From Lentisphaerae bacterium WC36 (GTDB taxonomy: Bacteria; Verrucomicrobiota; Lentisphaeria; Victivallales; SZUA-371), in contig CP085689.1 of assembly GCA_020683205.1 (NCBI GenBank), forward strand, positions 2,598,230 to 2,662,229: a stretch of DNA of 64,000 nt, in the 5' to 3' direction. A program made the translations under genes and the position numbers. Of this stretch, positions 46,731 to 56,850 are shown piece after piece. Each line of letters begins with the position of its first letter. The first letter of the stretch is position 1. The notes beneath the pieces are model-generated. The model was not told the DNA's origin, searched no databases, and worked only from the letters and a program-made list of their open reading frames with translations.

Positions 46731-47570
46731 TCAATAAACCCGCCCAACGATAGATAAAGTTAACGGCGGGTTATCTTTCGGCTCTAATACATTAAATTTT
46801 ATCAACGTTTTCGCTTTACCTTTTTTTGCCTCTTTTACTTGAACTGAAAGTACAATAACAAAACTGTTTTCAGTAATATCTTCAACCGAAATAATTGAAT
46901 ATTCTTTTAGATTCCCTTCCAGTAACGACCACAACAATTTATCATCTTTAAGAACGTCATTAAGTGGCATTTTTCGTTCTTTAACTTCAACAAAAATTTC
47001 TTTCAGCGACAATCTACTTTCAACAGCAAACCGATGCTCCGTCACGCTATTTTTCTTAAAAATATTCGCATAGAAAGTTCGACCAAACTTAACATCAAAA
47101 AGTTGTTCTGCAACTCCAAAGTATCGAACTCTTAGCAACGGAAATTTTTTAGAATTAGTTGAAATATAGATCATTTTTGAAAATTTACCTCCTAATGAAT
47201 TTGGTAAAACCTCAAGAGAAGCTGTAGCATCTAGTTTTGAATCAATGTCATAATTGGAAATCTTAAGAACTGAACAAGAACAAAAACTTTTCACACCCGT
47301 AATTTTCAATGGTTTTCCCCCACGATTTACCAATTTGAAAACAATTTTTTTTCCACGATTAGCAGGAAATTTTTTTAAATCAATTTTAAAGTCACTATTC
47401 ACTTCATTCTGTGAAGATTCTTTAATATGTTCTCCAATGATTTGAAGAGGATGAATAGAATCGAATTCTTGTTTTTTTTTCAGGTAGTGAACAAAAGCAT
47501 AGACTGTAATTATCACTAATGCAATTACCACAGTTACGACATTCAATACCATCATTTTAGTTTTTTTCAT
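46731..47570 (-). CDS. Membrane-anchored DUF1573-type protein
   Basis: A 279-residue protein with an N-terminal membrane helix (about 9-28) and an Ig-like domain of the DUF1573 kind: KKIVFKLVNRGGKPLKITGVKSFCSCS followed by a beta-rich region (split here: ITGVKSFCSCS is the diagnostic block, about 87-97). The C-terminal ~120 residues are beta-rich and unassigned. Such proteins are common in PVC and Bacteroidetes genomes; their function is unknown. It is divergent from gyrA and convergent with the GH43-like gene. Confidence 0.72.
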   Translation of the reverse strand: MKKTKMMVLNVVTVVIALVIITVYAFVHYLKKKQEFDSIHPLQIIGEHIKESSQNEVNSDFKIDLKKFPANRGKKIVFKLVNRGGKPLKITGVKSFCSCSVLKISNYDIDSKLDATASLEVLPNSLGGKFSKMIYISTNSKKFPLLRVRYFGVAEQLFDVKFGRTFYANIFKKNSVTEHRFAVESRLSLKEIFVEVKERKMPLNDVLKDDKLLWSLLEGNLKEYSIISVEDITENSFVIVLSVQVKEAKKGKAKTLIKFNVLEPKDNPPLTLSIVGRVY

Positions 47571-47901
47571 TGCTACAAACTCCGTTTTGACACATTACAG
47601 TGAGTTTTTTTTAAGTTTGCTTGAGAAATGGTTCATATATAAAAATATTTCCCTTTTAATTATATTGCAAAAGTTTATTGAAAATTAATAGTATAAAAAT
47701 TCTAACATTTACAATATCTTAGATTTGTTTTCTACTCAAAAGAGGTATATATTACTGGTGATTTAGATTGATTTAATAATTTTGGGACATTCTAAAAATT
47801 GATTTTAGAAAAATCCTTTAACTACAGAACATTTTTTGAATAATTTTTTGAATTCAAAAGCAGTGTTCAAAATAAACCGTTGATGGGAGTTTATTAATAA
47901 T
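47571..47901. other. 331-base divergent region upstream of gyrA
   Basis: No gene is supported. It holds the predicted gyrA promoter (47725-47753) and a hairpin TTCTAAAA / TTTTAGAA (47790-47797 with 47803-47810, loop of five) in the gyrA leader that could affect expression. The remainder is A/T-rich. Confidence 0.45.
47725..47753 (+). promoter_or_regulatory. Predicted promoter of gyrA
   Basis: TTGTTT (47725-47730), 17-base spacer, TATATT (47748-47753), leader about 140 bases including the hairpin at 47790-47810. Confidence 0.35.
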
Positions 47902-50526
47902 ATGGATGAAATTACTAAAAGAGACATTCCAATTAATATTGAAGATATTATGCATACAGCATACTTACAATATTCATTGAGTGTGAATGTCGGGCGAGCT
48001 ATTCCAGATGTACGTGATGGACTAAAACCAGTAAATAGACGTATTTTATACGCCATGAAGCAATTGAGCTTGACGAAAGGTAGTGCATATAAAAAGAGTG
48101 CTGCAGTGGTCGGGGAAGTAATTGGTAAGTACCATCCACACGGTGATTCATCTATTTATGATGCTATGGTGCGTTTAACTCAAGACTTTGCTATGCGTGA
48201 ACCATTGGTTGACGGACAAGGAAACTTTGGTTCGATTGACGGTGACCCTGCTGCTGCATATCGTTATACAGAATGTCGTATGGAGCGTTTGGCTGAAGAA
48301 TTACTTTCGGACATTGATAAAGCAACAGTGAATATGCTTCCAACCTACGATGAGAAAAATATTGAGCCAGAAGTATTGCCTGCAAAATTCCCTAACCTTT
48401 TAGTTAATGGAACAACTGGTATTGGAGTAGGTATGGCAACCAATATTCCTCCACACAATTTAGCAGAGGTTATTGATGCAACGGTTCATTTATTAGAAAA
48501 CCCACAAGCCTCTGTTACTGATTTAATGCAATTTATACCAGGTCCAGATTTTCCAACGGGCGCATATATTCGCGGACGCACCCAAATTTTAAAATTATAT
48601 GAAACAGGTCGTGGTTCAATCAGAATGCGTGCTAAAGCTGATGTTGTTGAAACTAACGGCAAAGAGCAAATCATTATTACTGAAATTCCATACGCTGTAA
48701 ATAAAGAGCGTTTAGTAAAATCAATTGCAGATTTAGCAAGTGATAAAAAAATTACTGGCATCTCTGATTTACGTGATGAAAGTAGCCGCCGTAGTGGTAT
48801 TCGTATTGTTGTCGATATCAAACGTAATGCAATGGGTAATGTAGTATTAAATCAATTATTTGCCCACACTCAGCTAGAGTCAACTTTTGGTTCAACTATG
48901 CTAGTTGTTGATAAAAATCGCCCTCGTATTATGAATTTACCTCAAGTATTGCAAGCATATATTGATCACCGTATGGAAGTTGTGATTCGCCGTGCTAAGT
49001 TTGAGTTAAATAAAGCTGAAGCTCGTGCTCACATTCTGCAAGGATTATTAAAGGCGCTAGATAATATTGATGAAGTTGTACGTATTATTCGTCATTCTCA
49101 AACTCGTAAAGATGCTGCTGCAGGATTGATTGCTAAATTTGAATTTTCAGCAACCCAAGTAAATGCTATTCTCGATATGCGCTTACACCAGTTAACTGGC
49201 TTAGCTGCTGAAGATCTACAATCTGAATATGATCAATTATTAAAGAAAATTGCCTACTTAAAAGAGGTTTTAGCAAGCCGTCAATTGCGTTTAGATATTA
49301 TCAAAGAAGAATTAATTGAAGTAAAAGAAAAACATGGCAATGAACGTCGTAGTGAAATTACTCATGATGATGGAGATTTAAATGTTGCAGACCTAATAGA
49401 ACGCCATTCATGCGTAGTAACAGTTTCAAATACCGGCTATGTTAAGCGTACTCCTGCTGATACATATAAAACACAACATCGTGGTGGAAAGGGCATTATT
49501 GGCATGGAAACCAAAGATGAGGACTATGTTGAACATCTATTTAATTCAGATAGTCATGAACTAATGTTCTTCTTTACAAGTCGAGGATTTATGCACTGGC
49601 TAAATGTATATCAAATTCCAGAAGGGTCACGTGTTTCAAAAGGTAAAGCAATCATTAATATGATTAAAGTTACTAATGAAGAAAAGATTCAAACAATGAT
49701 GACTTTAAGCAAAGATGATTTAGAATCTGAAGATAAATACTTAATGTTATGTACTCAAAGTGGCTACATTAAGAAAACTCCATTAAAAGAGTTTTCTCGT
49801 TTGCGTAATGCTGGATTAAGAGCATTGAAAATTGATGAGGAAGATACTCTAATTGGCGCAGCTATAACCGATGGCACAATGGAGGTTATTTTGTCAACTG
49901 CAAATGGTATGGCGTGTCGCTTCCTTGAAGGAGATGTTCGCCCAATGGGTCGTGGCGCACGTGGAGTAACAGGTATCAAATTTAAAACTCCTAATGACTA
50001 TGTCGTGAGCATGGAAGTAGTACCACAACAATTTGAAGATGATATTGAAATAGATGCTACAGAAGTTGACAGCGACGAAGAAGTTGTTATTACAAATGGT
50101 CAGCCACAGTTATTAGTAGTTTCAGATGGCGGAATGGGTAAACGTAGTTTAGTTAGCACTTATCGCCGTACTAAACGTGCCGCTAAAGGTGTCGTTAGTA
50201 TGAAACTAAAAGATGGCGAAAAAGTTATTTCAGCAATCAAGATTGAAAGTGGTGATGAATTAATGATGACGACAGAAAAAGGTCAATTAGTTCGTATTCC
50301 ATGTGATGAAATTCGTACCATAGGCCGTGCTTCAAAAGGAGTAAAAATTATGAACCTTAATGATGGTGATGTGATTAGCGGCATTTCAAAAATTGTTAAT
50401 ATAGATATTGGCAAAGATGATTCTGATGACAATAACGGTGAAACTACTGAAGAAAATATAACTTCAGAAGCACCAATCTCAACAGAAAACAACGAGGCGT
50501 CACCAGCTGAAGAAGCTAACGAATAA
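47902..50526 (+). CDS. gyrA: DNA gyrase subunit A
   Basis: Breaks and rejoins DNA during negative supercoiling. The 874-residue protein has the winged-helix/tower domain with active Tyr122 (AAYRYTE) and a C-terminal beta-pinwheel. The GyrA box QHRGGKGI (525-532) identifies gyrase rather than topoisomerase IV. The quinolone-determining region has Ser83 and Asp87, numbered as in E. coli and the sensitive-type residues. The C-terminus ends in an acidic tail (Asp/Glu-rich, about 825-874). GGGAG precedes the ATG. gyrB is not in the window. Confidence 0.97.
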   Translation: MDEITKRDIPINIEDIMHTAYLQYSLSVNVGRAIPDVRDGLKPVNRRILYAMKQLSLTKGSAYKKSAAVVGEVIGKYHPHGDSSIYDAMVRLTQDFAMREPLVDGQGNFGSIDGDPAAAYRYTECRMERLAEELLSDIDKATVNMLPTYDEKNIEPEVLPAKFPNLLVNGTTGIGVGMATNIPPHNLAEVIDATVHLLENPQASVTDLMQFIPGPDFPTGAYIRGRTQILKLYETGRGSIRMRAKADVVETNGKEQIIITEIPYAVNKERLVKSIADLASDKKITGISDLRDESSRRSGIRIVVDIKRNAMGNVVLNQLFAHTQLESTFGSTMLVVDKNRPRIMNLPQVLQAYIDHRMEVVIRRAKFELNKAEARAHILQGLLKALDNIDEVVRIIRHSQTRKDAAAGLIAKFEFSATQVNAILDMRLHQLTGLAAEDLQSEYDQLLKKIAYLKEVLASRQLRLDIIKEELIEVKEKHGNERRSEITHDDGDLNVADLIERHSCVVTVSNTGYVKRTPADTYKTQHRGGKGIIGMETKDEDYVEHLFNSDSHELMFFFTSRGFMHWLNVYQIPEGSRVSKGKAIINMIKVTNEEKIQTMMTLSKDDLESEDKYLMLCTQSGYIKKTPLKEFSRLRNAGLRALKIDEEDTLIGAAITDGTMEVILSTANGMACRFLEGDVRPMGRGARGVTGIKFKTPNDYVVSMEVVPQQFEDDIEIDATEVDSDEEVVITNGQPQLLVVSDGGMGKRSLVSTYRRTKRAAKGVVSMKLKDGEKVISAIKIESGDELMMTTEKGQLVRIPCDEIRTIGRASKGVKIMNLNDGDVISGISKIVNIDIGKDDSDDNNGETTEENITSEAPISTENNEASPAEEANE

Positions 50527-50540
50527 AATATAATAATAAA

Positions 50541-50570
50541 GCATCTTTAATGTTTTTTAAAGATGCCTAT
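50541..50570 (+). terminator. Terminator-like hairpin after gyrA
   Basis: GCATCTTTAA (50541-50550) pairs perfectly with TTAAAGATGC (50557-50566); 6-base loop. The downstream tract is CTATTTTAAA, so termination may be incomplete before folP. Confidence 0.65.
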
Positions 50571-50589
50571 TTTAAATCTATAAAAAAAT

Positions 50590-51447
50590 ATGACACAATC
50601 TAAAGTATTTAAATTCCGCAGTCGCCAATTAGTCAGTAAAGATATTCCATTAATTATGGGGATAGTCAATGCAACTCCTGATTCTTTTAGCGATGGGAAT
50701 TTATACTTTGATATCGAGAAAGGTTTTCAACATGCTAAAGAGATGATTGAAAACAATGTTGATATTATTGATATTGGTGGTGAATCAACTCGCCCTGGCG
50801 CTAAAGAAGTTGGTGTAGATGATGAAATTATGCGTGTAGTGCCATTGATCGAAAGAATTAAAGATTATTTTCCCGAATCAGTGGTCAGCGTTGATACAAG
50901 AAAAAGTGCGGTAGCACGTAAGGCTCTTGAAGTTGGTGCTGATATTATTAATGATGTTAGCGGAACTGAATTTTCTGAGGATATGATTGATTTAGCAGTA
51001 GAATTCGATGCAGGATTAATGATTATGCATATGCGAGGTCAGCCAAAAAATATGCAAAGCAAGCATAATACTAAATACCATAACATTATTGATGAAGTTA
51101 GAAGTTACCTATTTGGTCAGGCTAAAAAAGCTATTAATGCGGGGTTAAATGCACGAAATATTGTAATTGACCCAGGTATTGGTTTTGCAAAAACTTTTGA
51201 GCAAAATATCAAGCTAATAAAAAATGCGCCAAGATTTGTTGAGAGTGATTTCACAGTACTTTATGGAACATCACGAAAAAGATTCATTGGTGAAGTTTTG
51301 TCAGTTGATGATCCGCAAAAAAGAGTCTTTGGTACTATTGGTAGTAGTGCGGCATTAGCGGAAAGTGGTGTTGAAATAATTCGTGTCCATGATGCGATTG
51401 AACACAAACAATTTTTTAAAGTTTATCAGATGTGTCAAAAATTTTAA
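50590..51447 (+). CDS. folP: Dihydropteroate synthase
   Basis: Condenses p-aminobenzoate with the pterin pyrophosphate in folate synthesis; sulfonamide target. Signatures are IMGIVNATPDSFSDG (22-36) and DIGGESTRPGA (61-71), and the C-terminal FGTSRKRFIGE-type block appears as LYGTSRKRFIGE. The 285 residues are typical. No clear ribosome site before the ATG. It is followed by cdaA and cdaR, a neighbourhood seen in several lineages including chlamydiae and firmicutes variants. Confidence 0.95.
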   Translation: MTQSKVFKFRSRQLVSKDIPLIMGIVNATPDSFSDGNLYFDIEKGFQHAKEMIENNVDIIDIGGESTRPGAKEVGVDDEIMRVVPLIERIKDYFPESVVSVDTRKSAVARKALEVGADIINDVSGTEFSEDMIDLAVEFDAGLMIMHMRGQPKNMQSKHNTKYHNIIDEVRSYLFGQAKKAINAGLNARNIVIDPGIGFAKTFEQNIKLIKNAPRFVESDFTVLYGTSRKRFIGEVLSVDDPQKRVFGTIGSSAALAESGVEIIRVHDAIEHKQFFKVYQMCQKF

Positions 51448-51460
51448 TTGACAATTTTTT

Positions 51461-51469
51461 TGATATAAT
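51461..51469 (+). promoter_or_regulatory. Predicted extended -10 promoter of cdaA
   Basis: TGATATAAT (51461-51469) is an extended -10 (TGnTATAAT) just after folP. A TTGACA at 51448-51453 is only 10 bases upstream, too close to serve as its -35. Leader about 90 bases. Confidence 0.45.
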
Positions 51470-51567
51470 GTAATTTTTTTAAAGAACATTTTTAACCAAA
51501 TATTCAATTTTTTAAAAGTCCCACAAATAATATTAATTTTATTTGAACTTAAGGTTTGAACAAAAAC

Positions 51568-52419
51568 ATGAATGAAATAAGTAAAATTTTACACGATTCA
51601 GTATTAATGTTTTCTCCGATTTTAGAGATTATTATCTTAACGATTTTAATTTACCGGATACTTTATTATTTACGTGATACTCGTGCTGCTAATATTCTGG
51701 CAGGTATGGTATTAGTATTAATTTTACTAACTACTGCAAGTGAAGCACTCAATTTTGAGGTTTTCAGCTGGCTTCTTAATAGTTTATGGTTAATTTTACC
51801 AACTGCTTTTATTGTTATTTTTCAGCCTGAATTGCGTCGTGCTTTTGCTCAATTTGGTAGCTCGCCATTTATTAATCAAAACCGTGAACGTAAACGAGCA
51901 ACAATTAGCGAAATTGCCACCGCTGCAATTAATATGTCACAAAAGAAAATTGGCGCGTTAATAATTTTTCAACGTCAAATAGGTATGGGAACTATCGTTG
52001 ATGATGCGATAAAATTAGACACAAAAATTAATAGCCATATTCTTGAATCAATATTTTTTCCTAATTCACCCCTTCATGATGGTGCAATTATTGTTCGAGA
52101 TAATAAAATTATCGCAGGCCATGCGATTTTACCACTAAGTCACAATGATAAATTCATGCCATCACTAGGAACTCGGCATCGTGCTGCAGTTGGTATTACC
52201 GAAGAAACTGATGCTGTAGCATTAATTGTTTCAGAGGAAACTGGGCATATTAGCATCGCTTGCCGTGGGCGCTTAAAAACAAATGTTCCTTCAGACAAGT
52301 TACAGCGATTTTTAAGTGGTTTAATTATTCCTGGTAGTAGCAATAATCTCAATAGTTTTTTTGAAAATTTACCTGAAGACTCATTAATGAGTGCTTTTAG
52401 TAATGATGATGATAATTAA
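51568..52419 (+). CDS. cdaA: Membrane-bound diadenylate cyclase CdaA
   Basis: Makes c-di-AMP from two ATP. Three membrane helices (about 17-31, 41-58, 67-87) precede a DAC domain with DGA (171-173 in LHDGAII) and GTRHR (201-205), both intact. Start chosen at ATG 51568; the in-frame TTG at 51556 is only one base from the AAGG at 51551-51554, whereas the ATG is 13 bases away. The 283 residues match CdaA. The next gene encodes its usual regulator, 20 bases on. Confidence 0.93.
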   Translation: MNEISKILHDSVLMFSPILEIIILTILIYRILYYLRDTRAANILAGMVLVLILLTTASEALNFEVFSWLLNSLWLILPTAFIVIFQPELRRAFAQFGSSPFINQNRERKRATISEIATAAINMSQKKIGALIIFQRQIGMGTIVDDAIKLDTKINSHILESIFFPNSPLHDGAIIVRDNKIIAGHAILPLSHNDKFMPSLGTRHRAAVGITEETDAVALIVSEETGHISIACRGRLKTNVPSDKLQRFLSGLIIPGSSNNLNSFFENLPEDSLMSAFSNDDDN

Positions 52420-52439
52420 AATTTAGGTGATTGGATAAA

Positions 52440-53471
52440 ATGGGTAAAAAACATTCTACAACTGAAAGCAATTCTAGCACTCAACATAATATTGAAATTA
52501 AAGATATTAAAAAAGTCAATAAATCTTTAGCTAGGAGACTACTTGGTATCATTACCAATGATTTCCCACGTAAAGTTATCGCCCTATTTTTTGCGTTGTT
52601 AATATTTTTTATTGTTGATTTTAAAATCGGGGATGAGACCAATTTAGATAATATTATTATTAGACTTGAAGTGCCCGAAAAATTATCATTAATGGAAAAA
52701 CCTTCAACTGTGACTGTACGTTTAAAAGGCAGTAAGGATCGTTTAAATGTATTAATGAGAAATCAAATTCACGTGGAAGCAATTATTGACGAAAAAAACT
52801 ATTCGCCAGATTATCCATATAATTTAAAATTATCAACCAAAAATGTTTCTGTGAGCATGCCTGGCATTAGCGTAATTGATATTAATCCAAAAGTGATAGA
52901 ACTAAATATTGAAGATAAAATATCAAAAAAAGTACCAGTTGTTCCTCGTTACACTGGCATGAACAAGCTAGCTGATAACTTAACTGTAAATGAAGTATCA
53001 TTTGCGCCTAGCACTATCACAATTTCAGGTGCAAAAAGTTTTGTGGACTTAATTGACAGTGTTTCAACCAAGCCAATTCCATTAGATAATGCAAACGAAA
53101 GTTTTGAATATAAAACTTTTGTCATTGCCCCTGATAAAAAAGTTAGTGTATCACCTAAAAATGTTGTTGCTAAAGTTGAAATCGGCAAAAAATTTAGTAA
53201 AAGAACTTTTAGTAATATTAAAGTCAAAATCATTTGCGATAATATCATTGATTTAAAAAAATATAGCAATTTAGAGAATTTGAATGCTGACGTACGCCTT
53301 TTTGGTCCAGTAAATAATATCTCTGAAATGCAAAGTGCTGATTTCTTCATTTTCATTGACACCTCAAAATTAGCTACTGATCAAGTTACTGTTCCTTTAG
53401 AGTGCTGGACAAAAGATCCTGCAATTAAAGTAGAAAATATTTTCCCTGCAAAAGTAAATCTTTATAAATAA
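52440..53471 (+). CDS. cdaR: YbbR-domain regulator CdaR
   Basis: Membrane-anchored regulator of CdaA. A Ser/Thr/Asn-rich cytosolic N-terminus leads to one membrane helix (about 44-60, RKVIALFFALLIFFIVDF), then about four YbbR-like repeats outside (for example VTVRLKGSKDRLNVL and ITISGAKSFVDLI). ATG 52440 is chosen with AGGTGA nine bases upstream; the in-frame TTG 52431 is less likely. It follows cdaA by 20 bases. glmM, which often comes next, is absent. Confidence 0.88.
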   Translation: MGKKHSTTESNSSTQHNIEIKDIKKVNKSLARRLLGIITNDFPRKVIALFFALLIFFIVDFKIGDETNLDNIIIRLEVPEKLSLMEKPSTVTVRLKGSKDRLNVLMRNQIHVEAIIDEKNYSPDYPYNLKLSTKNVSVSMPGISVIDINPKVIELNIEDKISKKVPVVPRYTGMNKLADNLTVNEVSFAPSTITISGAKSFVDLIDSVSTKPIPLDNANESFEYKTFVIAPDKKVSVSPKNVVAKVEIGKKFSKRTFSNIKVKIICDNIIDLKKYSNLENLNADVRLFGPVNNISEMQSADFFIFIDTSKLATDQVTVPLECWTKDPAIKVENIFPAKVNLYK

Positions 53472-53846
53472 TAATAATATTTAACTCGTAATTTCTTACA
53501 TAATTTAGCTTAATTTAAATAAATATAAAAAAAACTTACAATTTATTGTGAAATTTTGAAATTTCTATCGTTATTGCTTGTAAGGAAGTATTTCGTTATT
53601 TTAAATATAAGATTAATCTGAAACTTTATATTTGAGCTGCACTATTGATTTATATATATCTTTTTCATTGATTTACGGTTCAAATATTTATAAATCGCAA
53701 CGCATATTTAAGTTTGCAAAATTTAATATTTTCTGATTAATCATAGCTCCTTTCTATATATGGATTGACTTTTTCAAAATAACTATATACTTTAACACAA
53801 GCTAAGAAAAAATAATATCAATGTAAAAAAAAGAGGATTTGAGGAC
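53472..53846. other. 375-base spacer upstream of the GH89 gene
   Basis: No gene is supported. The region is A/T-rich with a possible promoter at 53765-53791 and AGAGGA/TGAGGA ribosome-site candidates just before the GH89 start. No strong terminator for cdaR was seen. Confidence 0.4.
53765..53791 (+). promoter_or_regulatory. Possible promoter of the GH89 gene
   Basis: TTGACT (53765-53770), 15-base spacer, TATACT (53786-53791). Same two hexamers as upstream of the first pilin-like gene, but with a short spacer. Weak evidence. Confidence 0.3.
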
Positions 53847-56660
53847 ATGAGTAAAACTATTACTAAAACAGTAAATTTAAGTTTACTATCGCTTGCGGCA
53901 ACTTGTATAATGTCATTAGCAACAAATACAGCTAGTGCTCATAACTGTTCATCAGCAAAAAATTTAAATTCATGCAATAAAACGGCTGATATGAAAACAA
54001 TTTTCAAAAAAGCTGCAGAGGATTTAATTGAACGCCGCTTACCAGCAGGTTACAGCAAATTATTTGTGGTAGAAATTTTAGAAAAATCTGATAATGAAGA
54101 CATTTTTGAAATTGAAACAATTAATAATAAAGTTATTTTACGAGGTACTGATGGAATTGCGGTGGCTTCAGCATTAAACTGGTACTTAAAATATCATTGC
54201 AAAGTGCAATTTTCTGCAGTTCATGAAAACTTAAAAATGCCTAAAGTTTTGCCTATATTAACAGAAAAAGTTCGTAAAACAACCACTTTAAAATACCGTA
54301 CAGCATATAATTACTGTACATATTCATATACAATGCCATGGTGGAATTGGGATCAATGGCAACGTGAAATTGACTTCTTAGCAATGAATGGAGTGAATAT
54401 GCCACTTCAACCATTAGGTCAAGAGGCAACTTGGATTGAAACATTTAAAGAGTTTGGTCTGACTTCGGAGCAAATTCGTTCTAATTTTTTAGTTGGTCCA
54501 GCTTATTTTGCATGGGGATTTATGAATAATATCGACCGCATTGGTGGTCCATTACCACAAAGTTGGGTTGATTCGCATATTAAATTAACACGCCAAATTG
54601 TAGAGCGTCAGCGTAGCTTAGGTATGAAAATGGTTTTACAAGGCTTTTCTGGGCGCGTCCCAGAGGACTTTGCAAAAAAATATCCTAATGTAAAAATTCA
54701 ACAAGAAAAAACTTGGGCAAGCTGCCCAGGAACATATCAAATGGATCCATTAGATCCAATGTTTGAAAAAGTGGGTAAAATGTTTATCAAAAAACAAACC
54801 GAACTATTTGGTACAGACCATTTTTACGCGGCAGATCCATTCCATGAAGGTCATCCGCCTAGTAACGCTCCTGATTATTTACCAAATGTTGGTCGCAAAA
54901 TTTTTGAAACAATGAAAGCGGCAGATCCAAAAGCGATGTGGGTTATGCAAAGTTGGTCACTACGTAAACCTATTATTCTTGCAGCTCCAAAAGAAAAAGT
55001 TATTGTTTTCGACCTTGGTGGTGGTCGCAGTTTCGGTAAAGAGCCATTTTGGGGTCGTCCGACGGTTTATGGTATTTTGAATAATTTTGGAGGTCGTTCT
55101 TGTATAAGTGGTAATTTAAATTCTATGTTAAATGTCGCAAATCGTTTAACAAAACGCCCAGCTAATTTAGAAGGTATTGGTGGTTTTGATGAAGCAACAA
55201 AAATTAATCCTGTTATTTGGGACGCTTTCTACGAAAATATTTGGCGCAAAAAAGCAGTTAGCATTAGCCAATGGACAGACGAATATGCAACTCGCCGCTA
55301 TGGAATTGACAGCAAAAAAGCAAAAGAAGCTTGGAATATCATCGGCAAAGATGTTTATCGTGGTCGCTGGGCAACATCTATTTTTGCAGCACGTCCAGCA
55401 TTAACTGCGACTAAAGCAGATCCAAACTGGAATATTGAATTCTGGTATGATAACAATAAATTATTTAAGAGTTGGGTACTTTTAACAGAAGCTGGCGACA
55501 ACATCAATAAAAATGCTCTTAATAAACATAGTACAACTCTAAACTATGACTTGGTTATTCTTGGCCGTCAATACTTAACTAATATAGCTATTGGAGTTTT
55601 TAATGATTGCGTTGATGCCTTCTATAAAAAAGATATTGAACGCTTCAAAAAATCTAGTGCCAAATTCATTGAACTGTTAAATGACACAAACACTCTTCTC
55701 GGAGCCGAAGAACAATTCTTACTTGGTAAATGGATTAAAGACGCACGAAGCTGGGGTAAAAATCAACAAGAGGCAGATCTTTATGAATACAATGCTCGTG
55801 CTTTAGTTTCATTATGGGAGGCCGATGTTACGGGTCGTTTCTTTGATTATTCTTGGAGAAGTTGGAATGGATTATTAAGTAGTTACTACAAACCTCGCTG
55901 GGAACGTTGGTTCAACTTTATGATTGCTAAACTACAAAAAGGCGAAGAATATTCTGATAAAGGCTTAGGTCGTAGCCATGATCGTCCTTGGCATTTCTCA
56001 AGCGATTGGTATAAAAGTGAATATGCGAAAGAACAAGCGTGGACACGCTCAAAATTTATGGGTGATATTCCGACTGTAGCAACAAATAACGCCTTAGAAT
56101 TAAGTAAAAAATTTATCTCTAAATATTATAATGCAATGGCGGAAAATGAAGCAAATTCATTAAAATATGGCTACCCTGTAAATAAAACATATGAAGTTGG
56201 TCACCGAAGCAAAAGCCCTAAGAAAATTAAAGTTATCAAAAATAATATTACTAGTGGTAAGATTAGTAAATATTCAAAAGGTACTGAAGGAAACAATTTA
56301 CCATTATACGCTGTTGATGGACAAATAAACAATAATAATTACTGGGCTGTTAAAGGTGATGGCAAGACAAAGTATTTACAATTAGATCTTGGTAAAAAGC
56401 ACAATATTCATAATGCTCAAGTTTGGTTTTACGCTGATAACGCTCGCTACTATCAATACAAAATTGAGACTTCTGCGGATGGATTAGCATGGCAAACGGT
56501 TGTTGATATGACTAAAAATAAAAAACCTTCAACTAAGAAGGGGTATTTCACAAATCTTGATGCGCCTGTTGAAGCTCGCCATGTTCGTTTAGTTATTACA
56601 AAAAACTCTGCAAACCCTAGCTATCATGTTGTTGAGTTTAAATTGAACGTTAAACAGTAA
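53847..56660 (+). CDS. Secreted GH89 alpha-N-acetylglucosaminidase with C-terminal CBM32-like domain
   Basis: Removes terminal alpha-linked GlcNAc, as in heparan sulfate ends or gastric mucin GlcNAc-alpha-1,4-Gal caps. Signal peptide (about 1-32), NAGLU N-terminal domain, and a barrel with NYCTYSYTMPWWNWDQWQRE and MNGVNMPLQPLGQE typical of GH89. Candidate catalytic Glu334 (DPFHEG) and Glu449 (GGFDEATKIN) match the family's two glutamates. Residues ~800-937 form an F5/8-type C (CBM32-like) domain with LPLYAVDGQINNNNYW and HVRLVI. Total 937 residues. GAGGA lies just before the ATG. Its terminator follows directly. Confidence 0.93.
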   Translation: MSKTITKTVNLSLLSLAATCIMSLATNTASAHNCSSAKNLNSCNKTADMKTIFKKAAEDLIERRLPAGYSKLFVVEILEKSDNEDIFEIETINNKVILRGTDGIAVASALNWYLKYHCKVQFSAVHENLKMPKVLPILTEKVRKTTTLKYRTAYNYCTYSYTMPWWNWDQWQREIDFLAMNGVNMPLQPLGQEATWIETFKEFGLTSEQIRSNFLVGPAYFAWGFMNNIDRIGGPLPQSWVDSHIKLTRQIVERQRSLGMKMVLQGFSGRVPEDFAKKYPNVKIQQEKTWASCPGTYQMDPLDPMFEKVGKMFIKKQTELFGTDHFYAADPFHEGHPPSNAPDYLPNVGRKIFETMKAADPKAMWVMQSWSLRKPIILAAPKEKVIVFDLGGGRSFGKEPFWGRPTVYGILNNFGGRSCISGNLNSMLNVANRLTKRPANLEGIGGFDEATKINPVIWDAFYENIWRKKAVSISQWTDEYATRRYGIDSKKAKEAWNIIGKDVYRGRWATSIFAARPALTATKADPNWNIEFWYDNNKLFKSWVLLTEAGDNINKNALNKHSTTLNYDLVILGRQYLTNIAIGVFNDCVDAFYKKDIERFKKSSAKFIELLNDTNTLLGAEEQFLLGKWIKDARSWGKNQQEADLYEYNARALVSLWEADVTGRFFDYSWRSWNGLLSSYYKPRWERWFNFMIAKLQKGEEYSDKGLGRSHDRPWHFSSDWYKSEYAKEQAWTRSKFMGDIPTVATNNALELSKKFISKYYNAMAENEANSLKYGYPVNKTYEVGHRSKSPKKIKVIKNNITSGKISKYSKGTEGNNLPLYAVDGQINNNNYWAVKGDGKTKYLQLDLGKKHNIHNAQVWFYADNARYYQYKIETSADGLAWQTVVDMTKNKKPSTKKGYFTNLDAPVEARHVRLVITKNSANPSYHVVEFKLNVKQ

Positions 56661-56691
56661 CAATTTAATTCATAACAATTAAAATTTTACT

Positions 56692-56723
56692 AAAGGGAAT
56701 TTCATACTTGAAGTTCCCTTTTT
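56692..56723 (+). terminator. Rho-independent terminator of the GH89 gene
   Basis: AAAGGGAA (56692-56699) pairs with TTCCCTTT (56714-56721), with further pairing inside after a 1x1 bulge. Followed by Ts. Confidence 0.78.
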
Positions 56724-56850
56724 AATCTAATTTAACCAAAAAAGTTTGCTAAAGTACATATGACAGAGTAAATTTAATATAACTACTAAAAACCAAATAA
56801 ATAATAATCAAAAAGTATAGTTACTTTATAAATATATCAAAATTTTAAAT

